Part shown: one piece after another, positions 14,114 to 20,690 of the stretch | Position numbering within the stretch: position 1 is the stretch's first letter | Layout of the letters: every line of letters begins with the position of its first letter | Assembly (NCBI GenBank): GCA_031551255.1 | Contig: JAVBNW010000091.1 | Span: forward strand, 1 to 23,259 | Reading direction: 5' to 3' | DNA: 23,259 bases | From: JAVBNW01 sp031551255 | Lineage (GTDB): Bacteria > Bacillota > Clostridia > Christensenellales > UBA1750 | Translations under genes and position numbers: made by a program | Notes under the pieces: model-generated | Databases searched by the model: none | What the model was told of the DNA's origin: nothing | The model's input: only the letters and a program-made list of their open reading frames with translations

Positions 14114-15274
14114 ATGGCTATCCGCACGTTCACTTCCGAATCCGTCACGGAAGGGCATCCCGACAAACTATGCGATCAGATCTCCGACGCGGTACTCGAC
14201 GCACACCTTGCGCAGGACCCTATGGCCCGTGTGGCCTGCGAAACCATCTCCACCACCGGCATGATTTTGCTGATGGGCGAGATTACCTCAAAGGCTCAGG
14301 TGGATTATCAGGCCGTCGCGCGCGAAACCGCGCTTAGCATCGGCTATGATAACGCCGAGTATGGGCTGGACGGCGCGCATTGCTCGGTGATGGTGACGCT
14401 GGGCCAGCAATCCCCCGATATCGCCATGGGCGTAAACTCCGCGCTGGAAGGCCGCTCGCAGGGCGCCTTGGATATCGGCGCCGGCGATCAGGGCATGATG
14501 TTTGGCTATGCGTGCGATGAAACCCCGTCGCTGATGCCCATGCCTGTCGAGCTATCTCACCGTCTGGCCCGCGAATTTGCCGTGCTGCGCAAAAGCGGCA
14601 AGCTTGGCTGGCTTCGGCCGGACGGCAAGAGCCAGGTAACCGTCCGTTACGAGGACGATATTCCCGCACACATCGATTCGGTCGTCATCTCCATGCAGCA
14701 CGATCCGGATATCTCCTTGGGCGATTTGCAGGCCGCCATCAAAAAAGAAGCCGTCGCGCTGCTGCCTAAAGATCTTGTCGACGACGGCACCGTGTTTTTC
14801 ATCAACCCGACCGGTCGTTTTGTGATCGGCGGCCCGCACGGAGACAGCGGGCTAACCGGCCGCAAGATTATCGTGGATACGTACGGCGGCTATGCGTGCC
14901 ACGGCGGCGGGGCCTTTTCCGGCAAGGATCCGACCAAGGTAGACCGCTCGGCCTCGTACATGGCGCGCTATGTCGCAAAAAATATCGTGGCCGCCAAGCT
15001 TGCGAAGCGCTGCCAGATCGAGTTGGCATATGCTATCGGCGTGGCGAAGCCCGTATCCGTGCTGGTAGATACGTTCGGAACCGGAAGTTGCTCCGACGAC
15101 GCGCTGTGTGATTTGGTGAAGAAAACATTCGACCTGCGCCCCGCGGCGATCATCGAGCGCCTGAATTTGCGCCGCCCGATCTACCGGCAAACCGCCGCCT
15201 ATGGACACTTTGGGCGAAGTGACCTTGCGCTTCCGTGGGAAGAATTGACCGCCGCGAACGAATTGCGCGCCTGA
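14114..15274 (+). CDS. metK: S-adenosylmethionine synthetase
   Basis: MetK makes SAM from methionine and ATP. The start is ATG 14114, which follows AAAGGAG and begins MAIRTFTSESVTEGHPDKL; the frame continues upstream but crosses the terminator. The 386-residue length is standard. GHPDK binds ATP and methionine, GAGDQGMMFGYA is the family signature, and GGPHGDSGLTGRKIIVDTYG with GGGAFSGKDPTKVDRSA forms the phosphate and magnesium site. All motifs are intact. It is controlled by the SAM-I riboswitch directly upstream. No clear terminator is seen after the stop, only an imperfect hairpin near 15310 to 15340 without a T run. Confidence 0.98.
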   Translation: MAIRTFTSESVTEGHPDKLCDQISDAVLDAHLAQDPMARVACETISTTGMILLMGEITSKAQVDYQAVARETALSIGYDNAEYGLDGAHCSVMVTLGQQSPDIAMGVNSALEGRSQGALDIGAGDQGMMFGYACDETPSLMPMPVELSHRLAREFAVLRKSGKLGWLRPDGKSQVTVRYEDDIPAHIDSVVISMQHDPDISLGDLQAAIKKEAVALLPKDLVDDGTVFFINPTGRFVIGGPHGDSGLTGRKIIVDTYGGYACHGGGAFSGKDPTKVDRSASYMARYVAKNIVAAKLAKRCQIELAYAIGVAKPVSVLVDTFGTGSCSDDALCDLVKKTFDLRPAAIIERLNLRRPIYRQTAAYGHFGRSDLALPWEELTAANELRA

Positions 15275-15425
15275 CGCGGAACTTTAGCATAGGCTTTGTT
15301 AAGACAAACGGGGGAGTCGGCTATGCCGGTTCCCTCGTTACAATGTGCCGGCGAAAAATAGCGCGTATTTTCCCGATTTATGGTACAATCCGTGGAAAAG
15401 AGCGGCGGCGGAGGGAGATGTGCGT

Positions 15426-16136
15426 ATGGAGACATTTATATTGGAAGACAAGACGTGTTGGGTAGAGGTTGTGGGGCAGGCTGCGGAAGGGGAGCTTTTG
15501 CCCGCCGTCTATGCGCTGATGGACGGCAATTTTTTAGAAAGCCTTCCATCGCTGCGCAAGGCGATCACGCCGATGCTCAAAGCTGTCGAATATAGACCTT
15601 TTTTACTCGTGGGCTTTGGCCCGATGGATTGGAATCGAGATTATTCGCCCTGGCCGGCCCCTGCGGTTCAGGCGGGCGCGGAAGGGTTTGCGGGCAACGG
15701 CAGGGAGACGCTTTCGTGGATGGAGGAGCGCCTTCTGCCCGAAATTTCCGCGCGCTATCCGGTGAGCGCCGACGAAAATGCACTGTTGGGCTATTCTCTA
15801 GGCGGGCTGTTCGCGGTGTGGGCGTTGCATGAAAGCCGGGCCTTTTCCGCGTGCGGATGCTGCTCGGCGTCGCTATGGTACGACGGCTGGGAGGAGTACG
15901 CCGCCTCCCACCGCCCCAAAGCCGGATGCCGCGTGTACATGAGCCTGGGCAAATCCGAAGAAAAGGCGCGCGATAGGCGGCTGGCCTCCATCGGAAACGC
16001 TACGCGAAGCATGGCCCAACGCCTTGAGGCCGATCCGGCCGTCGCCGAGTTTTACCTGCATTGGAACAACGGCGGGCACTTTAAGGCCGTGGAATACCGG
16101 ACCGGGCAGGCGCTTACCTGGTTGGTGAAGCGATAG
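15426..16136 (+). CDS. Esterase D-like alpha/beta hydrolase
   Basis: This 236-residue cytoplasmic protein has the nucleophile elbow GYSLGG with Ser124 and a C-terminal His218 in NNGGHFKAV. The GFGPMDWNRDYSPWPAPA stretch resembles the putative esterase family (PF00756; siderophore, feruloyl and S-formylglutathione esterases), which often contain W-R-RDY-P near that point. The ATG at 15426 is eight bases after GGGAG; a GTG at 15420 is a possible alternative. A -10-like TACAAT lies near 15383. It is transcribed toward the dehydrogenase/GH105 operon, 91 bases away, and might deacylate the same glycan substrates, which is inference from position only. Confidence 0.8.
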   Translation: METFILEDKTCWVEVVGQAAEGELLPAVYALMDGNFLESLPSLRKAITPMLKAVEYRPFLLVGFGPMDWNRDYSPWPAPAVQAGAEGFAGNGRETLSWMEERLLPEISARYPVSADENALLGYSLGGLFAVWALHESRAFSACGCCSASLWYDGWEEYAASHRPKAGCRVYMSLGKSEEKARDRRLASIGNATRSMAQRLEADPAVAEFYLHWNNGGHFKAVEYRTGQALTWLVKR

Positions 16137-16227
16137 CCGACAAAAGTTTTTAAGAGCGCAGGACAACGCGCCCCCGCCTTGAATCTTTATCGGCAAAGGA
16201 TGTAATCACCTTGCAAGGAGGGGTTCC

Positions 16228-17283
16228 ATGAAGGCGCTGAGCGTAGATAAAAACGGAAAGCTCGAGGTCTGCCAGATCGACCGCCCAACATATGGCGATT
16301 GCCAGGCGCTGGTCAAAACACTCAGCTGCGGCGTTTGCAACGGCACGGATATGAAGCTGATTCACGGAAACTTTAAGCTGGTGGATCAGTATCCGACGCT
16401 GCTGGGGCACGAGGCCGTGGGCCGCGTGATCGAGATCGGCTCCAAGGTCAAAGGGCTCAAGGTCGGCGATATGGTGCTTTTGCCGTATCTATACGGCAAG
16501 CCCGGCGGCTATTTTACCAATTGGGGCGGTTATGCCGAGTATACCGTCGTCGGGGACGCGCAGGCGTATATGGAAAACGGCATGGGCCCGGGAACCCCGC
16601 TCCACGATGAGGCTGTGTTTGCGCAGACGGTGATCCGCCCCGAGGATAAAGTCGACGCCGTAGGCGCGTCGATGATCATCACGTTCCGCGAAGTGCTCAG
16701 CGCCATGCGCAGGTTCGGTTTTTTCCCCAATGCCGATGCAGCCATTTTCGGCGCGGGGCCGGTGGGGCTGTGCTTCACGAAGTTCGCCAAGCTGCTGGGG
16801 CTTCATACGGTGATCAGCGTGGATATTTTCGACGAAAAAGTCGCGCAGGCCAAGGCTATGGGGGCGGACTACGCCTTCAATTCAAAGATGTGCGACATCG
16901 AGGCGGAAGTAAGGCGGCTGCTTCCCAAGGGCGCGGATTTTGTCGTGGACGCGGTGGGCGTGAACGACCTGCTCAACCAAGGCCTGCGCCTGGTCAAAGA
17001 CAACGGCAAGGTGTGCTGCTACGGCATATCGCCAAACTTGGGCATGAACCTTAACTGGAGCGGCGCGCCCTACAATTGGGGACTGCAGTTCGTGCAGATG
17101 CCCTCGAAGCTGGAAGAGGCCCAGGCGCACAACCAGGTGATGAGCTGGCTGAACTTCGGCATTCTCAACCCGTACGATTTTATTTCCGACGTCGTGCCCT
17201 TTGAAAACATCCTCGATGCGTTTGCGCTGGTGGAAAAGCGCGGTGCATCGACGCAAAAAATCGTGATCCGCTACGACGAATAA
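16228..17283 (+). CDS. Zinc-type medium-chain dehydrogenase/reductase
   Basis: The 351-residue product is an NAD(P)-dependent alcohol or polyol dehydrogenase of the MDR superfamily. Zinc-binding residues are Cys34 in SCGVCNGTD and His61-Glu62 in LLGHEAVGRV. The Rossmann glycine motif is IFGAGPVGLC around residues 174 to 183, followed by VISVDIFDEKVAQAKAMGAD. The structural-zinc four-cysteine lobe is absent, which happens in several sugar-alcohol and uronate dehydrogenases. AAGGAGGGG precedes the ATG. The gene is followed 12 bases later by the SMP-30-like gene and then the GH105-like gene, so a role in oxidising a sugar released by that pathway is likely. The substrate is unknown. Confidence 0.88.
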   Translation: MKALSVDKNGKLEVCQIDRPTYGDCQALVKTLSCGVCNGTDMKLIHGNFKLVDQYPTLLGHEAVGRVIEIGSKVKGLKVGDMVLLPYLYGKPGGYFTNWGGYAEYTVVGDAQAYMENGMGPGTPLHDEAVFAQTVIRPEDKVDAVGASMIITFREVLSAMRRFGFFPNADAAIFGAGPVGLCFTKFAKLLGLHTVISVDIFDEKVAQAKAMGADYAFNSKMCDIEAEVRRLLPKGADFVVDAVGVNDLLNQGLRLVKDNGKVCCYGISPNLGMNLNWSGAPYNWGLQFVQMPSKLEEAQAHNQVMSWLNFGILNPYDFISDVVPFENILDAFALVEKRGASTQKIVIRYDE

Positions 17284-17295
17284 GGAGGAAATGCC

Positions 17296-18294
17296 ATGCA
17301 AACGCCCCGCCTTTTTTGCCTGCTGCCCGAAGAATACGTCTGCACGCCGGATGGCTTTGAAATCGACACAAACGGCGATTTAATCCTTTCCTGCCCAAAC
17401 TACGCCGACGACGCGATGTCCGGCTGCGTGGTGAGGATCGACAAGCAGAAAAACATCTCCAAGTGGTTCGACGTGCCCGTGCACCCGGAAACAAACATCG
17501 CCCGCAACATGGGCATCGCGTTTGACGGCGAGGGAAAGCTCTACATCTGCGATAACCAGGGCTGGTCCGGCAAGGAAGAGCTTGCGTTCAAAGGCAGGGT
17601 ACTCATGGTCAAGGCCGATAGGCAGGGCAACATCCTCGAAACGGCGGTGATCGCGCACGATATGGAGCACCCCAACGGCATCCGCATCAAGGACGGCTAC
17701 ATGTATGTGACGCAAAGCTACCTCACCCCGGAAAAGCACCCCTCCGGCAAGCTGATGAGCTGCGTATACCGCTTCGGCCTCGATGAGCGCGATATTCATG
17801 TAACGAACACGCTGAAGGACAAGCACATCTTTGCCACCTTCCTTACGCACAACCCCGATTGTCAGTACGGCGCGGACGGCATCGCGTTTGACGAGGCGGG
17901 CAGCCTGTACGTCGGCAACTTTGGCGACGGCGAGGTATATAAAATCACGTTCAACCCTGACGGCTCGCTCAAGGAAAACAAGCCCTTCGCCAAGGATTCG
18001 GCCCACCTTCAGAGCACCGACGGCATGGTGTTTGACGATGAAGGTAATCTGTACATCGCCGATTTTTCCGCGAACGCCATCGCGATGGTGTCGCCCGAGG
18101 GAAAGGTCACCCGAATCGCTAAGAGCCCGGATACGGACGGCCTGCAAGGCGAGCTGGATCAGCCCGGCGAGCCGGTGATCTGGCAGGGCAAGATCGTTGC
18201 GTCCTGCTTTGATCTGGTGACCGGGCCGGACAAGGTAAACACCGCCCACGAGATGCCCGCAACCATTTCGGAACTCGACCTGCCGAAGGCATAG
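17296..18294 (+). CDS. SMP-30/gluconolactonase-like beta-propeller protein
   Basis: The 332 residues contain at least four propeller-like repeats of the kind 'G(I/M)xFDxxGxLYxxD': GIAFDGEGKLYICDN, NGIRIKDGYMYVTQS, GIAFDEAGSLYVGNFGDGE and GMVFDDEGNLYIADFSANA. They fit the SMP-30/gluconolactonase/LRE family, which hydrolyses sugar lactones using a single divalent metal ion held by Glu, Asn and Asp. There is no signal peptide, so it is cytoplasmic. AAGGAGGAA lies directly before the ATG. Coming between a sugar-type dehydrogenase and a GH105-like hydrolase, a lactonase acting on the dehydrogenase product is the natural reading, but this is inferred. Confidence 0.85.
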   Translation: MQTPRLFCLLPEEYVCTPDGFEIDTNGDLILSCPNYADDAMSGCVVRIDKQKNISKWFDVPVHPETNIARNMGIAFDGEGKLYICDNQGWSGKEELAFKGRVLMVKADRQGNILETAVIAHDMEHPNGIRIKDGYMYVTQSYLTPEKHPSGKLMSCVYRFGLDERDIHVTNTLKDKHIFATFLTHNPDCQYGADGIAFDEAGSLYVGNFGDGEVYKITFNPDGSLKENKPFAKDSAHLQSTDGMVFDDEGNLYIADFSANAIAMVSPEGKVTRIAKSPDTDGLQGELDQPGEPVIWQGKIVASCFDLVTGPDKVNTAHEMPATISELDLPKA

Positions 18295-18305
18295 GAGGGC
18301 AAGCG

Positions 18306-19241
18306 ATGCAACCGATCGAAAAGGTAAAGCTCGCGCTGCTGGCGATGCAGCGCTACAACTGGGAGCAAGGCGTTGCCATGCAGGCGTTTTTTGAGCAGGG
18401 CGACGAGGACACGGTGATCGCCATGGCCAAGGAAGCCGCGTACCGGCGCGTGCCGGACGGCCGGACGGCGATGATCGGCGGTTCCGACGCGGCGACCGAC
18501 CCGTGCTCCACCGGCGAGGCCATGCTGCTCGCGTTTAAAAAAACGGGAGACCCGGAGCTTCGCGAGGCGTTGGACGCCTTGCTTGCCTGGGCGCTCACCG
18601 GCGCGCCGCGCAATGCGGAGGGCATCGTGTACCATGTGGTGAGCAAGCCGCAGTTCTGGGTGGATTCGATGTACATGCTGCCGCCCTACCTTGCGGCGGC
18701 GGGGCACCCTAAAGAGGCCGTCAAGCAGATCGACGGGTATTGGGCCGCGCTGTACGACCCGGACGCGCGGCTGATGAGCCATATATGGGATGACGACAGA
18801 AAACAGTTTACAAAGCGCGCTTTCTGGGGCGTCGGCAACGGCTGGACGGTGGCGGGGCTCGCGCGGGTGATTGACCTTTTGCCTGAAGACATGCAGGCCG
18901 AGCGCGCCCGACTCATCGGCAGGGCGGCGATTTTGATCGATTCACTGCTCTCGCACATGCGGCCCGATGCGCTGTTCCACGATGTGGTGGACGACCCCGG
19001 CACTTTTGTGGAGACTAATCTTTCGCAGATGCTTGCGTATACGATTTTCCGCGGTACCGCGTCCGGCTGGCTGCCCGAGGCGTGGCTCGGTTCCGCGCGC
19101 GCTATGCGTAGCGCTGCCCAGGCCAAGGTGGACCGCTTCGGGCTCGTGCGCGACGTGTGCGGCGCGCCGCACTTTGACAAGCCCGGCGTCGCACCCGAGG
19201 GTCAGGCGTTTTATTTGTTGATGGAGAGCCGGGCCCACTGA
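18306..19241 (+). CDS. GH105-like unsaturated glycosyl hydrolase
   Basis: This 311-residue protein resembles GH105/GH88 (YteR-like) enzymes, which remove delta-4,5-unsaturated uronic acids from the ends of oligosaccharides made by polysaccharide lyases. Visible hallmarks are YNWEQGVAMQAF near residue 17, FWVDSMYMLPPYLA with Asp120 at the place of the catalytic acid (usual WxDDxYM), and AFWGVGNGWTVAGLARV at 172. The usual second Asp after Asp120 is Ser here. It is cytoplasmic, with no signal peptide, and follows AGGAGG 11 bases after the SMP-30-like stop. It is the last gene of the operon and is followed by a strong terminator at 19271. No lyase or transporter is in the window, so rhamnogalacturonan versus other uronide substrates cannot be decided. 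Confidence 0.82.
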   Translation: MQPIEKVKLALLAMQRYNWEQGVAMQAFFEQGDEDTVIAMAKEAAYRRVPDGRTAMIGGSDAATDPCSTGEAMLLAFKKTGDPELREALDALLAWALTGAPRNAEGIVYHVVSKPQFWVDSMYMLPPYLAAAGHPKEAVKQIDGYWAALYDPDARLMSHIWDDDRKQFTKRAFWGVGNGWTVAGLARVIDLLPEDMQAERARLIGRAAILIDSLLSHMRPDALFHDVVDDPGTFVETNLSQMLAYTIFRGTASGWLPEAWLGSARAMRSAAQAKVDRFGLVRDVCGAPHFDKPGVAPEGQAFYLLMESRAH

Positions 19242-19250
19242 CTTCGGTTT

Positions 19251-19382
19251 GCACTGCGCTCCGAAAACCACCCACCATACTGCGGTATGGTGGGATTTTT
19301 TGCGCTGCGTGCCCCCTCTTTCCACAAGACGCTCAGGCGCCTTGTGGGGGTAAGAACGACAGCGCAGAAAGTGGGGGAGTCC
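19251..19382 (+). repeat. Composite structured 3' element behind the GH105-like gene (copy 2)
   Basis: Ten bases after the stop the blocks are GCACTGCGCTCC, a terminator hairpin, TTTTTTGCGCTGCGTGCC, CCCTCTTTCC, a hairpin with CCACAAG/CTTGTGG arms (19322 to 19347) and CTCAGG in the loop, then GTAAGAACGAC and GGGGGAGTCC. Order and flanks match copy 1 behind the flavin reductase gene, yet both stems have different sequences that still pair. Confidence 0.7.
19271..19301 (+). terminator. Terminator of the dehydrogenase/SMP-30/GH105 operon
   Basis: CCCACCATAC and GTATGGTGGG form a perfect 10-base stem with loop TGCG, followed by ATTTTTT. Confidence 0.95.
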
Positions 19383-19570
19383 TACCTGCCCGTGCGCCAC
19401 GCCGACCTCGTGTCGATATCGCTTGCTTCCTGTGATTTCTCAGGCCGAGAGGATTGCGATTTTCGCATTCAAGCACCGGCAAAAGAAAGTGCGCTTCAAA
19501 GTCATTTCGCGTATAGCTAATATGACTCTAGTACAGGTTGATTTACATTTTATTATCAAATGCACGGTTA
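19383..19570. other. Intergenic stretch without recognised features
   Basis: Between the 3' element and the PurC-like gene promoter I see no gene, strong hairpin or repeat. Base composition drops from GC-rich to AT-rich around 19500, which marks a compositional border before the PurC-like gene. Confidence 0.5.
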
Positions 19571-19599
19571 TTGGATGCTGAATGTGTCCATGGTATATT
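19571..19599 (+). promoter_or_regulatory. Probable promoter of the PurC-like gene
   Basis: TTGGAT and TATATT are 17 bases apart. The transcript would carry a leader of about 210 bases before the PurC-like ATG. That leader contains a 61-codon frame (19629 to 19814) lacking a ribosome site and the palindrome TTGCATATGCAA at 19768 to 19779. I do not recognise a riboswitch in it. Confidence 0.45.
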
Positions 19600-19815
19600 T
19601 TTGCGGGAATGATTCCTATGCTCGATAAATGAAAAGATCAAAACATTTAATTGCGGTGCTGGATTTGTTGTCATTGCAGAACCGAATCCAAAATTGCCGC
19701 ATTGGAAAAATCATCGAAATTCAGCGAATATTATGCGCTTGGAGAGGCGGTGAAAGGTGCCCCTGGGTTGCATATGCAAACAATCTACAACGGGATTTGA
19801 GGGAGAGGAACTAAG

Positions 19816-20496
19816 ATGAGACTGTTGATGAATGGTAAAACTAAAGATGTTTACGATTTAGAGAATGGCAATTACCTGCTCAAATTTAAAAACGATGCCA
19901 CAGTCGACGCGGATGGCAATCTAGACCCTGGCGGAAACGTGGTTGGAGCCTCTATCGAAGGGCTCGGGCGGGCATCTTTGCACTTGACAAAATACTATTT
20001 TGAAAAAATCAATGCCGCGGGTATCCTCACCCATTATATCGACAGCGATCTGGACGCAACTGCCATGATGGTACATCCGGTAACACTGTTTGGCAAAACG
20101 GGAATCGAAGTCATTTGCCGGCTTAAAGCTGCGGGCAGTTTCTTGCGTCGTTATGGAGAGTATTGCACCGAGGGGCAGGATTTAGACTTTTTTGTCGAGA
20201 TTAGCCTCAAGGATAACGTGCGCGGCGACCCAATGATTGCTCGGGATGCATTGGCCATTCTGAGAATCTTGAGTTTTGCCGAATATGACGATTTGGTAGC
20301 CCGGACTAAACAAATAGCTGCTCTCATTCGCGACGATTTGGCCGCCAAGAACCTGGATCTTTACGATATAAAGCTCGAATTCGGCCGAATTGACGGTAAG
20401 ATCGCGCTGGTCGATGAATTTTCGTGGGGCGTTATGCGGGTCTATAAAGATGGCGAGTGGTTACAACCCCTTGCATTGAGCAAATACTTCGTTTAA
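19816..20496 (+). CDS. purC: Divergent SAICAR synthase (PurC-like)
   Basis: PurC joins CAIR and aspartate with ATP to give SAICAR in purine synthesis. The 226 residues begin MRLLMNGKTKDVYDLENGNY (the ATP-binding GK.K.VY start of PurC), then KAAGSFLRRYG in place of the usual R-N-x-x-AGS-x-x-KR, LKDNVRGDPMI, and DIKLEFGRIDGKIALVDEFS. After this the usual ISPD is replaced by FSWGVMRVYKDGEW. I recall a short PurC clade in Clostridia with DEISGGNMR at this place, so this may be a normal clostridial PurC variant with further changes. The gene stands alone, away from other pur genes, in DNA of clearly lower GC than its neighbours, which suggests acquisition. GGGAGAGG precedes the ATG. Confidence 0.8.
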   Translation: MRLLMNGKTKDVYDLENGNYLLKFKNDATVDADGNLDPGGNVVGASIEGLGRASLHLTKYYFEKINAAGILTHYIDSDLDATAMMVHPVTLFGKTGIEVICRLKAAGSFLRRYGEYCTEGQDLDFFVEISLKDNVRGDPMIARDALAILRILSFAEYDDLVARTKQIAALIRDDLAAKNLDLYDIKLEFGRIDGKIALVDEFSWGVMRVYKDGEWLQPLALSKYFV

Positions 20497-20548
20497 AACC
20501 GGCCTCGAGCCCGAGGGTCATGGGAGTGCCCCAATAAGCCTATGCCCG

Positions 20549-20690
20549 AAAAAACTGCTAAGCAGTAGCCGATTTTGAGGAGTAAGAAGAACGACGGGGC
20601 AAGAAACCGGAGTGCGCGTTCCTCGTTCTTCTTAATCCCCAAGAAACCTCAGTTTCTTTGGGAAGAGGAGGGGCGCAGTGCGCTCCGACG
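20549..20690 (-). repeat. Composite structured 3' element behind feoB (copy 3, shortened)
   Basis: Read on the minus strand from the feoB stop it gives GTCGGAGCGCACTGCGCC, CCCTCCTCTTCC, a hairpin with CCCAAAGAAAC/GTTTCTTGGG arms and CTGAGG at the tip (20638 to 20662), then AAGAAGAACGA (20623 to 20633) pairing perfectly over 11 bases with TCGTTCTTCTT (20584 to 20594). The terminator hairpin present in copies 1 and 2 is missing. A weaker terminator (ACTGC/GCAGT stem and T run, 20549 to 20566) comes at the end instead. Confidence 0.7.

Noticed and set aside
17380..18249. 289-codon minus-strand frame
   Set aside because: It is antisense to the SMP-30-like gene, which has clear repeats and a ribosome site; the minus frame shows Val/His/Arg bias and no motifs.
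19629..19814. 61-codon frame in the PurC-like leader
   Set aside because: It has no ribosome site and no recognisable family; it probably reflects the AT-rich leader by chance, though it ends just before the PurC-like ATG.
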